The notes below the pieces were generated by a model that made no database searches, was not told the origin of the DNA, and was given only the letters and a program-made list of their open reading frames with translations. This document shows positions 21,575 through 30,680 of a stretch of DNA of 64,000 nucleotides, in pieces. The DNA is from Acidimicrobiia bacterium (GTDB lineage Bacteria > Actinomycetota > Acidimicrobiia > Acidimicrobiales > AC-14), in contig JAHFUP010000005.1 of the NCBI GenBank assembly GCA_023265025.1, positions 51,871-115,870 on the forward strand. The letters are read 5' to 3'. Numbering within the stretch: the stretch's first letter is position 1; each line of letters opens with the position of its first letter. Made by a program: the position numbers and the translations under genes.

Positions 21575-22369
21575 CTACGGCCGCTCGCCAGGCACGCTGG
21601 GCGCGGCCTGGGAGTGGAACCCCCCGTCGACGTGGACGATCTCCCCGGTGGTGGCGGGGAACCAGTCCGACAGGAGCGCCACGCAGGCCTTGGCCACCGG
21701 CGAGGTGTCCCGGGAGTCCCAGCCCAGGGGCGACCGGCCGGCCCACGCCCCCTCCATCTGGTCGAACCCGGGGATACCCCGGGCCGCCACCGAGCGGAGG
21801 GGCCCGGCGGAGACGAGGTTGACCCGGATGCGGTGGGCGCCGAGGTCGCGGGCCAGGTACCGGGCGGTTGACTCCAAAGCCGCCTTGGCCACCCCCATCC
21901 AGTCGTACGCCGGCCAGGCCTGCGTCGCGTCGAAGTCGAGGCCGACGATCGACCCGCCGGCGTCCTGCATCAGCGGCAGCACGGCCACCGCCAGCGCCTT
22001 GAGGGAGTACGTCGAGGCGTGGATGGTGGTGGCCACATCGTCCCACCCGGTGTGCAGGAAGTTGCCGCCGAGGGCAGGGGCGGGGGCGAAGCCGATGGCG
22101 TGCAGCACCCCGTCGACCCTGGTCCAGCGGCTGGCGAGGTCGGTGGTGAGTGCCTCGAGGTGCGCCGGTTGGGTGACGTCCAGCTCCAGCACGTCGGGCT
22201 CGGACGACAGCTTCCGGGCCGTCCGGCGGGTCAGGCTCATGGCCCGGCCGAAGGAGGTGAGGACGATCTCCGCCCCCTGCTCCTGGGCCAGCTTGGCCAC
22301 GCCGAAGGCGATGGAGTCGGGGTTGAGGACCCCGGTGACCACGATCTTCTTGCCGTCCAGGAGGCTCAC
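21575..22369 (-). CDS. fabI: Enoyl-[acyl-carrier-protein] reductase (NADH), FabI/InhA type
   Basis: LLDGKKIVVTGVLNPDSIAFGVAKLAQEQGAEIVLT, YDWMGVAKAALESTARYLARDLG. Confidence 0.92.
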   Translation of the reverse strand: MSLLDGKKIVVTGVLNPDSIAFGVAKLAQEQGAEIVLTSFGRAMSLTRRTARKLSSEPDVLELDVTQPAHLEALTTDLASRWTRVDGVLHAIGFAPAPALGGNFLHTGWDDVATTIHASTYSLKALAVAVLPLMQDAGGSIVGLDFDATQAWPAYDWMGVAKAALESTARYLARDLGAHRIRVNLVSAGPLRSVAARGIPGFDQMEGAWAGRSPLGWDSRDTSPVAKACVALLSDWFPATTGEIVHVDGGFHSQAAPSVPGERP

Positions 22370-22391
22370 GGTGTCATCGCATTCGCTGCGC

Positions 22392-23768
22392 TCATAGCGG
22401 CGTGTTCGAGTGCTTGGCCCGCGACGGCGGGGCGGCCCGCTTGGTGCGCAGGGCGGCGAGGCCGGCGGTGAGCAGGCGACGGGTGTCGAGGGGGTCGATG
22501 ATGTCGTCGACGTAGCCCCGATCGGCGGCGACCGCCGGCGAGCACAGGCGCTCGGTGTAGTCGGCCTCCAGCTCGGCCTGGACCCGGGCCCGCTCGGCGA
22601 GGTCGTCGATGGCCGACAGCTTGCGGCGCTGGAGCACGGCGACCGCCCCCGGGGCTCCCATGACGGCGATCTCCGACTTCGGCCAGGCCAGGCAGAGGTC
22701 GTTCCCGAGGCCCCGGGAGTCCATGGCGATGTAGGCGCCACCATACGCCTTGCGCAGCACGACACAGAGCCGGGGGACGGTGGCGTTGGCGTAGGCGTGG
22801 ACCAGCTCGGCGCCGTGGCGGATCATGCCCCGCCACTCCAGGTCGCGGCCGGGCCGGAAGCCGCCGCAGTCGACGAACGTCAACAGCGGCAGCCCGAAGG
22901 CGTCGCAGCATTGGACGAACCTCGCCGCCTTGCGTGAGGCCTCGATGTCGAGGGTGCCGGCCTGGCTCTTGGGCTGGTTGGCGATGACGCCGACGGGCAT
23001 GCCGCCTAGGCGGGCGTAGCCGGTGACCACATTCGTGGCCAGGAGTGGGCGCACCTCGAGGAAGGTGCCGGCGTCGCAGACGTCGCCGATCACCGTGCGG
23101 ACGTCGTAGGACGCCGTCGGCCGCTCGGGCACCACGCCGGCGCCCACCTTCGTGGGCCGGTCGAGCGGGTCGTCGGTGGGCCAGTACGGCGGGTCGTCCA
23201 GGTGGTTGGACGGCAGGTAGGACAGCAGGTCGGCGACCGCGCCCGCCGCCTCCGCCTCGTCGAGCACGACCATCGACGCCACCCCGCTGCGGCCGGCGTG
23301 GATGTCGGCCCCACCGAGGTCGACGTGCGAGGTGGTCACGCCGGTGAACGATGCCGCGGCCCGGGGACCATTGACGTAGGCGTAGGCCTCGGCCGTCATC
23401 ACCACGTGGTCGGCCAGGCCGAGGAGCAGCGCCGGCCCGCCCACGCACGGCCCGGTCACCGTAAGGAGGATTGGCACTGTTCCGGACGCGTCGGCCAGCG
23501 CCTTGGCGACCCGACCCCACGCGACCAGCGACGCCAGCCCCTCCCGCACGTCGGCCCCCGACGTGGCGATCTCGCCGACGACGGGCACGCCGGCGTCGAG
23601 CGCCAGCCGGATCGTGCGCTCGATGACCTGGCCCTCGGTCGGGCCGATGGCACCCCGATGCAGGCCGCCGTCGAGACGGAACCAGGCCACCCGCCGGCCG
23701 TCGATCTCACCGAGGGCGGCAACGGCCGCACCCCCCCGCCGGCCGGCGACCGGGGCGGCGGCCGTCAC
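22392..23768 (-). CDS. Acyl-CoA carboxylase carboxyltransferase subunit (AccD/PccB-like)
   Basis: GPCVGGPALLLGLADHVVM, GVIANQPKSQAGTLDIEASRKAARFVQCCDAFGLPLLTFVDCGGF, VVLRKAYGGAYIAM; GTGA overlap with fabF. Confidence 0.88.
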   Translation of the reverse strand: MTAAAPVAGRRGGAAVAALGEIDGRRVAWFRLDGGLHRGAIGPTEGQVIERTIRLALDAGVPVVGEIATSGADVREGLASLVAWGRVAKALADASGTVPILLTVTGPCVGGPALLLGLADHVVMTAEAYAYVNGPRAAASFTGVTTSHVDLGGADIHAGRSGVASMVVLDEAEAAGAVADLLSYLPSNHLDDPPYWPTDDPLDRPTKVGAGVVPERPTASYDVRTVIGDVCDAGTFLEVRPLLATNVVTGYARLGGMPVGVIANQPKSQAGTLDIEASRKAARFVQCCDAFGLPLLTFVDCGGFRPGRDLEWRGMIRHGAELVHAYANATVPRLCVVLRKAYGGAYIAMDSRGLGNDLCLAWPKSEIAVMGAPGAVAVLQRRKLSAIDDLAERARVQAELEADYTERLCSPAVAADRGYVDDIIDPLDTRRLLTAGLAALRTKRAAPPSRAKHSNTPL

Positions 23769-24997
23769 CCTGTGTAGGGCGTCAGAACGAGAGTGGCATT
23801 GTGCCCGCCGAAGCCGAACGAGTTCGACACGACGGGGGCGGCGGCCAGCGCGCGGGGCTCGCCGGCCACCACGTCGACCGCCAGCTCCGGCTCGGCGCGG
23901 GAGTGGTTGGCGGTCGGGGGGATCAACCCGTCGCGGATGGCCAGCAGAGAGGCCACGGCTTCCACCGCGCCGGCGGCGGCGATCAGGTGCCCGATGGACC
24001 CCTTCGCCGACGTGAGCGGCACCGTGTGCTCGCCGAACACCTTGACCACGGCCTCGGCTTCGGCCGCGTCGTTGAGGTCGGTGGACGTCCCGTGGGCGTT
24101 GATGTGGCCGATGTCGCCCGGCTCGAGGCCGGCGTCGGCTAGGGCGAGACGCATGCAATGGGCCGCGCCCGCACCCCCGGGCGACGGGGCGGTCACGTGG
24201 TAGGCGTCGGAATTGCGGCCGTACCCGGCCAGTTCCCCGTAGATGCGGGCGCCACGGGCGACGGCCCGGTCCCATGACTCCAGCACGACGAAGCCGGCGC
24301 CCTCGCCCATGACGAAGCCGTCGCGGTCGATGTCGAAGGGCCGGGAGGCCAGGGTCGGCTCGTCGTTGCGGTTGCTGAGCGCGCCCATGCGGGCGAAGGC
24401 GGCGATGGCGATGGGCGTCACACACGCCTCGGACCCGCCGGCCAGCACCACGTCAGAGGAGCCCTCACGGATCAGGCGGCCGGCCTCGCCGATCGCGTTC
24501 GTGCCGCCGGCACAGGCGGTGGCGATGCAAAAGTTCGGCCCGGTCCACCCCAGCTTCAGGCCGACCAGGGCGGCGGCCGCGTTGGGCATCATCATCGGCA
24601 CCAGCATCGGCGACACCCGGGCCGGGCCCCGGGAGAAGAGGTTGTACTCCTGCTCCTCCTGGGTAATGAGCCCGCCCACGCCTGCGGCGGCCACCACGCC
24701 GCAGCGGGCCGGGTCGGCGCCGAGCTCGCCGGCGTCGGCCAGGGCGTCGGCCGCGGCGCCGAAGGCGAGCTGGGCCACCCGGTCGGTGCGCCGGGTCTCC
24801 TTGCTGTCGAAGTACGACGCCGGGTCGAACTCGGTGACCTCACAGGCGAACCGGACGGGCAGCGCCGCGGGGTCGATCCGCCGGATCGGCGCCGCGCAGG
24901 AGCGACCGGCCAGCAGGGTGGCCCAGAACGAGTCCAAGTCACAGCCGGCGGGGGTCTTGACGCCGAGCCCGGTGATGGCGACTCTCGTGCGACTCAT
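23765..24997 (-). CDS. fabF: Beta-ketoacyl-ACP synthase II
   Basis: CIATACAGGTNAIGEA active site, HINAHGTSTDLND, KGSIGHLIAAAGAVEA. Confidence 0.93.
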   Translation of the reverse strand: MSRTRVAITGLGVKTPAGCDLDSFWATLLAGRSCAAPIRRIDPAALPVRFACEVTEFDPASYFDSKETRRTDRVAQLAFGAAADALADAGELGADPARCGVVAAAGVGGLITQEEQEYNLFSRGPARVSPMLVPMMMPNAAAALVGLKLGWTGPNFCIATACAGGTNAIGEAGRLIREGSSDVVLAGGSEACVTPIAIAAFARMGALSNRNDEPTLASRPFDIDRDGFVMGEGAGFVVLESWDRAVARGARIYGELAGYGRNSDAYHVTAPSPGGAGAAHCMRLALADAGLEPGDIGHINAHGTSTDLNDAAEAEAVVKVFGEHTVPLTSAKGSIGHLIAAAGAVEAVASLLAIRDGLIPPTANHSRAEPELAVDVVAGEPRALAAAPVVSNSFGFGGHNATLVLTPYTG

Positions 24998-25260
24998 CCG
25001 GCGGTGGTCTCGGCCCGCTCGGCGACGATCCCGGTGATGACGTCGGCCGCCTGGCCCACCGTGCCGACGCCGTCGAAGGCTTCGGTCGGCAGGTCGACAT
25101 CGAGCTTCTCCTGGAGGATCTCGAGGATCTCGAGGACGCTCAGGCTGTCGCCGTTGAGGTCCTCGACGAAGCGGGCGTCGGCGGTGACGGTCGCCCGGTC
25201 GACGTCCATCACCTCGACCGCGGCGTCGGTCAGGAGCTCGAGGATCTGGTCGCGGTCCAT
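24994..25260 (-). CDS. acpP: Acyl carrier protein
   Basis: FVEDLNGDSLSVLEILEILQEKLDVDLP phosphopantetheine DSL motif. Confidence 0.93.
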   Translation of the reverse strand: MDRDQILELLTDAAVEVMDVDRATVTADARFVEDLNGDSLSVLEILEILQEKLDVDLPTEAFDGVGTVGQAADVITGIVAERAETTAG

Positions 25261-25300
25261 GTGCGTGTGGCCTCCCACTACTCGTCTGTATCGATCAAAA

Positions 25301-26044
25301 TTAGTGGCCCATGCCCAGCCCGCCATCGACGGGGATCACAGAGCCGGTCACATAGCCTGCCGCGTCTGAGGCGAGGAACGCCACAACGGCGGCGACCTCC
25401 TCCGGCGTGCCGAACCGGCCGAGCGGCACCAGAGCCGTCATCTCGGCCTTGCGGGCGTCGGTGACCGCATCGGTCATGGCCGTGGCGATGGGCCCGGGGG
25501 CGACGACATTGACCGTCACGCCCCGGCCGCCCAACTCGCGGGCGAGGGCCCGGCTGAGCCCGACCAGCCCGGCCTTGGCCGCCGCGTAGTTGGCCTGGCC
25601 GGCGGCGCCGGTGAGGGCGACCACCGATCCCATGGCGATCATCCGGCCCCAGCGGGCCCGCACCATGCCGGGCATGGCCCGGCGCATGGCGTAGAAGGCA
25701 CCGTCGAGATTGGTGCGCAGCACCCGGCTCCACTGGTCGTCGGACATGCGCATCGACAGGCCGTCACCGGTCACGCCGGCGTTGGCCACCAGCACCTCGA
25801 CCTTGCCCCACGCCGCCTCGACCCGGCCGAAGGCGGCGTCGAGGGCGGCGGGGTCGGACACGTCGGCCTGGAAGGTCATGGCGTCGGTGCCGAGGGCCTC
25901 GATGGCCGCGCACGTCTCCTCGGCGGCCGCCGCATCGGAGGCGTAGCCCACCGCCACCCGGTGGCCTGACTCGGCCAGTGCCACGGCCACGGCCCGGCCG
26001 ATGCCCCGGGACCCGCCGGTCACCAGGGCGATCCGTCCGCCCAT
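25301..26044 (-). CDS. fabG: 3-oxoacyl-ACP reductase
   Basis: ALVTGGSRGIGRAVAVALAESG, NYAAAKAGLVGLSRALAREL. Confidence 0.92.
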   Translation of the reverse strand: MGGRIALVTGGSRGIGRAVAVALAESGHRVAVGYASDAAAAEETCAAIEALGTDAMTFQADVSDPAALDAAFGRVEAAWGKVEVLVANAGVTGDGLSMRMSDDQWSRVLRTNLDGAFYAMRRAMPGMVRARWGRMIAMGSVVALTGAAGQANYAAAKAGLVGLSRALARELGGRGVTVNVVAPGPIATAMTDAVTDARKAEMTALVPLGRFGTPEEVAAVVAFLASDAAGYVTGSVIPVDGGLGMGH

Positions 26045-27042
26045 CAGCGGTCCCAGCGCACCAGTGCGCTGGCCCACGACATCCCGGCGCCGAACCCGGA
26101 AAGGAGGACGATGTCGCCCTTCTCCAGCCGGCCGGCGTCGGCCGCTTCGGCCAGCGCGATCGGCACGGAGGCGGCCGAGGTGTTGCCGTAACGCTCGATG
26201 TTGACGAACGTGCGCTCGGGTGGGACGCCCAGCTTGGCGGCCGCCGAGTCGATAATGCGTGCATTGGCTTGATGGGGAATGAAAAGTGCGACGTCGTCGG
26301 CGGTGAGGCCGGCGTGGTCGAGGGTGACCCGCGCAGAGTCCACGATCACCCGCACGGCGCGCCGGAACACCTCCCGCCCATCCATCTTGAGCCAGTGCTC
26401 GCCGCCGGCCACCGTGGCCGCCGACGTCGGCATGCGGCTGCCGCCGGCCGGGATGCCGAGGAGGCCGGTGAGGGAGCCGTCGCAACCGAGGTCCCAGGCC
26501 AGCAGGCCGACCTCGTCGCTCGGGGTGAGGACCACGGCGCCGGCGCCGTCACCGAAGAGGATCACCGTCGACCGGTCGAAGGGGTCGACCACCCGGGTCA
26601 GCGTTTCGGCCCCGATGACCAGCACCGGTCCCATCGCACCGGAGGCGACCATGGAGGCGCCGGCGACGAGGGCATAGACGAATCCTGAGCAGGCGGCGTC
26701 GATGTCAAAGGCGCCGCAGCGCAGGCCGAGGGCGTCCTGCACGAACGAGCTGGTCGGCGGGATCGGCTGCTCGGAGGTGCAGGTGGCGACGATGCACAGG
26801 CCGATGTCGCCCGGGTCGATGCCGGCGTCCTTGATGGCGGCCAGACCGGCCTCGATGGCCAGGCTGGCCGTGGACTCGCCCTCACCGGCGACCCGACGCT
26901 CCTTGATCCCGGTCCGTTCGGTGATCCATGCGTCGTTGGTGTCGACGGTTTTGGAGAGGTCGTCGTTGGTGACCCGCCGTTCGGGGACCGCCATTCCCCA
27001 GCCGCTGATGGCGACCCGCAACCCCGTTTGGGTCGGGCTCAA
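26044..27042 (-). CDS. fabH: Beta-ketoacyl-ACP synthase III
   Basis: DIDAACSGFVYAL, FIPHQANARIIDSAAAKLG. Confidence 0.95.
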   Translation of the reverse strand: MSPTQTGLRVAISGWGMAVPERRVTNDDLSKTVDTNDAWITERTGIKERRVAGEGESTASLAIEAGLAAIKDAGIDPGDIGLCIVATCTSEQPIPPTSSFVQDALGLRCGAFDIDAACSGFVYALVAGASMVASGAMGPVLVIGAETLTRVVDPFDRSTVILFGDGAGAVVLTPSDEVGLLAWDLGCDGSLTGLLGIPAGGSRMPTSAATVAGGEHWLKMDGREVFRRAVRVIVDSARVTLDHAGLTADDVALFIPHQANARIIDSAAAKLGVPPERTFVNIERYGNTSAASVPIALAEAADAGRLEKGDIVLLSGFGAGMSWASALVRWDR

Positions 27043-27314
27043 ATCTGTGCGCTACGGAGCCAGGCCACCGGCTGACCCTCGCGGACCCGCTCGCCGGCGT
27101 GGGCCAGCAGGCCCATGAGCTTGCCGCCGAACGGCGAGCGGACCGGCGTGGAGTGGCCTTTGCCCTCGACGAAGCCGATCACCTGCTCGGCCACCACCGG
27201 CGTCTCCAGGGCGACGTCACCCTCCTCGACGGGGCGGAACGTGCCCTGCGCCGGCGCCACGATCACCCGCTCCGGGACCGCAAGGGTCTCGCCGTGGATC
27301 GTTCCGGTCTCCAT
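27039..27314 (-). CDS. Biotinyl/lipoyl-domain-like protein (BCCP-like, non-canonical lysine region)
   Basis: PVVAEQVIGFVEGKGHSTPVRSPFGGKLMGLLAHAGERVREGQPVAWL resembles the biotinyl beta-hairpin fold. Confidence 0.7.
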   Translation of the reverse strand: METGTIHGETLAVPERVIVAPAQGTFRPVEEGDVALETPVVAEQVIGFVEGKGHSTPVRSPFGGKLMGLLAHAGERVREGQPVAWLRSAQI

Positions 27315-28220
27315 CTATGCGACCTCCAGAGGGGCATCGGTGGGCGCGGCCATGCTCCGCAGGTTCACGGTGGAGCCGACGGTGCGCTTGGCGAGGCCGG
27401 TCAGGACGTTGCCCGGCCCCGTCTCTATGAATTGGGTACAGCCCATTCCGACCAGCGTCTCCATCGACGAGCGCCAGCGTACGGGCGAGATGAGGTGGTC
27501 GGCCAGCCGCTGGGGCCAGCCGTCGGCGCCGGCGTAGGGCCGGGCGTCGGTGTTCGAGATGACGGGAGCCGACGGCACCCCGAAGGCGGTCGTCGCCAGC
27601 ACGGCGGCGAAGGCGTCGGCCGCGGGCTGCATCAGCGGTGTGTGGAAGGCGGCCTGGACCTTGAGGGGGACGACCCGACGCACGCCGAGGTCGCGGGCCC
27701 GCTCGGTGGCCGCCGCCAGCCCCTCGGAGGTGCCGCCGATGACGACCTGGCCCGGGGCGTTGTCGTTGGCCACCCAGGCGTCGACGTCGGTGCACGCCTT
27801 CTCGGCGGTGTCCAGGTCGGCGCCGATCAGGGCGGCCATGCGACCGGGCGACGCGTCGGCGGCCGCCTGGGTGCAGTCGGCCCGGGCCACGGCCAGCGCG
27901 ACCCCATCAGCGAGATTGAGCGATCCTGACGCGATCAGCGCGGTGATCTGGCCGAGGGAGTGCCCGGCAAAGGCCAGCGGCGCCTCGACGTGGTCCCGCA
28001 GGCCCTCCCAGGCCAGCAGCGAGGCCAGCAGCACCGAGAGCTGCGCCTCACGGGTGCGGCTCAGCTCGCCCGCGCCGGCGTCAAGGAGCAGGTGGGCCAG
28101 GGGCAGGTCGACGGCCTTCTCGGCCCTTTCCACGATCTCCCACACCGGTGACCCGCGCCAGGGCACGCCCATCTGCGGGGTCTGCGTCCCCTGGCCGGGG
28201 AAGAGGACGGCAATGGCCAC
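27315..28220 (-). CDS. fabD: Malonyl-CoA:ACP transacylase
   Basis: VLFPGQGTQTPQMG, FAGHSLGQITALIASG, LKVQAAFHTPLMQPA. Confidence 0.93.
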   Translation of the reverse strand: MAIAVLFPGQGTQTPQMGVPWRGSPVWEIVERAEKAVDLPLAHLLLDAGAGELSRTREAQLSVLLASLLAWEGLRDHVEAPLAFAGHSLGQITALIASGSLNLADGVALAVARADCTQAAADASPGRMAALIGADLDTAEKACTDVDAWVANDNAPGQVVIGGTSEGLAAATERARDLGVRRVVPLKVQAAFHTPLMQPAADAFAAVLATTAFGVPSAPVISNTDARPYAGADGWPQRLADHLISPVRWRSSMETLVGMGCTQFIETGPGNVLTGLAKRTVGSTVNLRSMAAPTDAPLEVA

Positions 28221-28252
28221 TGCACGGTCTGACCTCGACCGGCGAGAGAGAG

Positions 28253-29032
28253 TTACAGCGCATCCAGCCCGGCGCGCAGTTCGGCCACGAAGGCGGCGGC
28301 GCCGTCGGGGCCGGCGCCCTCCAGCAGACGGCGGACGAGCGCCGAGCCCACGATCACCCCGTCGGCGTCGGCGGCCGCCTCCGCGGCCTGCTCCGGTGTG
28401 CTCACGCCGACGCCGAGGAGCACCGGCTTGTCGGTGGCCGCCTTCAGCCGGCGGCCGAGCGTGGCCGCGGTCGATGCCAGTGTGGCCCGCTCCCCCGTCA
28501 CCCCCATGACGGCGACGCCGTAGATCCAGCCGTGGCTCCGCTCGCAAATCTGCGCCAGCGTGGCGTCGGGCGTGTTGGGCGCCACCAGCAGGATCGTCTC
28601 GACGCCGGCGCCGTCGGCCGCCGCCCCCCAGCCGTCCAGCTCGATCAACGGCAGGTCGGGGACGATCGCCCCCGAGACGCCCTGGTCGGCCAGCGAACGG
28701 GCGAAGCGCCGGTGCCCGGCCCGGAACACGATGTTGTAATACGTCATGACGACCAATGGAACGTCGACATCAACCCGGCTCAGCTCGGTCAGAATAGACG
28801 CCGGGGTGGCGCCGGCCGCCAGCGCCTGCTGGGACGCCTCCTGGATGACCGGGCCGTCCATGACCGGGTCTGAGAACGGCAATCCGACCTCGATGGCGTC
28901 GGCGCCGGCGGCCGCCACCGCCTCCACCACCCGCACCCAGTCGGGGCCGAGGCCGCCCGTCACGTAGGGGACGAGGAGCTTGCGGCCGGCGTCGCGCCGG
29001 GCGCGCAGGGCGATCTCGATGGCGCCGGTCAT
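28253..29032 (-). CDS. trpA: Tryptophan synthase alpha subunit
   Basis: LLVPYVTGGLGPDW, GADAIEVGLPFSDPVMDGPVIQEAS. Confidence 0.95.
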   Translation of the reverse strand: MTGAIEIALRARRDAGRKLLVPYVTGGLGPDWVRVVEAVAAAGADAIEVGLPFSDPVMDGPVIQEASQQALAAGATPASILTELSRVDVDVPLVVMTYYNIVFRAGHRRFARSLADQGVSGAIVPDLPLIELDGWGAAADGAGVETILLVAPNTPDATLAQICERSHGWIYGVAVMGVTGERATLASTAATLGRRLKAATDKPVLLGVGVSTPEQAAEAAADADGVIVGSALVRRLLEGAGPDGAAAFVAELRAGLDAL

Positions 29033-29037
29033 TCCGG

Positions 29038-29078
29038 CAGTGTTGCCGATCAGAGGGCCAGTGTTGCCGATCAGAGGG
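29038..29078. repeat. 21-bp tandem duplication spanning the padR 3' end and trpA upstream region
   Basis: CAGTGTTGCCGATCAGAGGG repeated with period 21 (29038 and 29059). Confidence 0.9.
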
Positions 29079-29415
29079 ACCGGTGGCGTCCCAGGAACTG
29101 GTTGAGCAGCCCGGAGAGCTCGACCACATTGCCGGCGCACCGGTCGAGCGACTTCCGGCCCTCGTCGGTGAGCTCGTACACCCGCGGCACGGGCCCGGCG
29201 CGGGGGGCCGACCACGCCGACGCCACGAGGCCGGCGTTCTCCAGCGACCGCAGCTCCCGGTAGATCGGCCCCGGGCCGCCCCAGTCGAATCCGAGCGGCT
29301 TCAGCCGCTCCATCAGCTCGTACCCGTGGCCAGGCGCCTCGGCGAGGAGCAGCAGGAGACACGGCGCGAGTAGCGCCCTCGGATGAGCTACATCTCCTTC
29401 GAAGTCATGCGCCAC
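29071..29415 (-). CDS. PadR-family transcriptional regulator
   Basis: LLLLLAEAPGHGYELMERLKPLGFDWGGPGPIYRELRSLENAGLVASAW wHTH; GTG start 29415 inferred. Confidence 0.85.
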   Translation of the reverse strand: MAHDFEGDVAHPRALLAPCLLLLLAEAPGHGYELMERLKPLGFDWGGPGPIYRELRSLENAGLVASAWSAPRAGPVPRVYELTDEGRKSLDRCAGNVVELSGLLNQFLGRHRSL

Positions 29416-29480
29416 CGCCCAGGCTCCACTCTGCCGCTGTATGTTGCGGGCATAGAGTACAGCCGCTAGTACCCGCTCGT

Positions 29481-30680
29481 CTACATCAACGATTCGACAA
29501 TTCGTCGCGGATGCAGCATCTCGGCGACCTGGGCCACATCCTTGTCGCCCCGCCCCGACAGCGTCACCATCACGGTGCAGCCCGCCGGCAGCTCCTCGGT
29601 GCCGGCGGCCCGGACCACCCACGCCAGGGCGTGCGCCGGCTCGAGCGCCGGGATGATGCCCTCGGTACGGGCCAGCAGGCTGAAGGCGTCGAGCACCTCG
29701 GCGTCGTCGGCGGCGACATAGGTCACCCGGCCCGTCGCCGCCAGGTGGGCGTGCTCCGGCCCCACCCCGGGGTAGTCGAGGCCGGCGGAGAGGGAGTGGG
29801 CCTCCAGCACCTGGCCGTGCTCGTCCTGGAGCAGGTAGGACTTGCTGCCGTGGACCACGCCGGGGATGCCCCGGCCGATGGCCGCGCCGCCGGCCGGCTC
29901 GACGCCGACCAGCCGGGCGTCGGTGTCGACGAAGCCGGCGAAGGTGCCGGCCGCGTTCGACCCGCCGCCGACGCATGCGACCACCACGTCGGGGTCTTCG
30001 CCGTCCAGCAGCTCCCGACACTGGCCCTGCGCCTCGGTGCCCACGATGCGCTGGAACTCCCGCACCATCCAGGGATAGGGGTGCGGTCCCATCACGGAAC
30101 CGAGGCAGTAGTGGGTGGCGCCGACCGTGGCCACCCATTCCCGGAGCGTCTCGTTGATGGCGTCCTTGAGGGTCCTGCTGCCCGACGACACGGGCACGAC
30201 CTCGGCGCCCAGCAGCTCCATGCGGAAGACGTTGAGCGCCTGGCGGACCACGTCGATCGCGCCCATGTAGATCCGGCACTCGAAGCCCAGGAGCGCGGCC
30301 GCGGTCGCGGTGGCGACTCCATGCTGGCCGGCGCCGGTCTCGGCGATGAGCCGGGTCTTGCCCATGCGCCGGGCCAGGAGGGCCTGGCCGATCACGTTGT
30401 TGATCTTGTGGGAGCCGGTGTGAGCCAGGTCCTCCCGCTTCAGCAGGAGCCGCACGCCGAGCTGGGCGGACAGGTTCCGGCACTCGGTGACCGGCGTCGG
30501 GCGGCCGCCGTAGTGGTGCAGCACCGACTCGTACTCGGCGTGGAAGGAGGGGTCGGCCCATGCGTCGGTGAACGCGGCTTCCAGCTCCGCGCACGCCGGG
30601 ATCAGCGACTCGGGGAGGAACCGCCCGCCGAACTCGCCGAAACGGCCGTCAGCAGAGGGGTGGCCCATCAGGGACGTCAT
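29481..30680 (-). CDS. trpB: Tryptophan synthase beta subunit (TrpB1 type)
   Basis: LAHTGSHKINNVIGQALLARRMGKTRLIAETGAGQHGVATA PLP-lysine motif; GGGSNAAGTF. Confidence 0.96.
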   Translation of the reverse strand: MTSLMGHPSADGRFGEFGGRFLPESLIPACAELEAAFTDAWADPSFHAEYESVLHHYGGRPTPVTECRNLSAQLGVRLLLKREDLAHTGSHKINNVIGQALLARRMGKTRLIAETGAGQHGVATATAAALLGFECRIYMGAIDVVRQALNVFRMELLGAEVVPVSSGSRTLKDAINETLREWVATVGATHYCLGSVMGPHPYPWMVREFQRIVGTEAQGQCRELLDGEDPDVVVACVGGGSNAAGTFAGFVDTDARLVGVEPAGGAAIGRGIPGVVHGSKSYLLQDEHGQVLEAHSLSAGLDYPGVGPEHAHLAATGRVTYVAADDAEVLDAFSLLARTEGIIPALEPAHALAWVVRAAGTEELPAGCTVMVTLSGRGDKDVAQVAEMLHPRRIVESLM

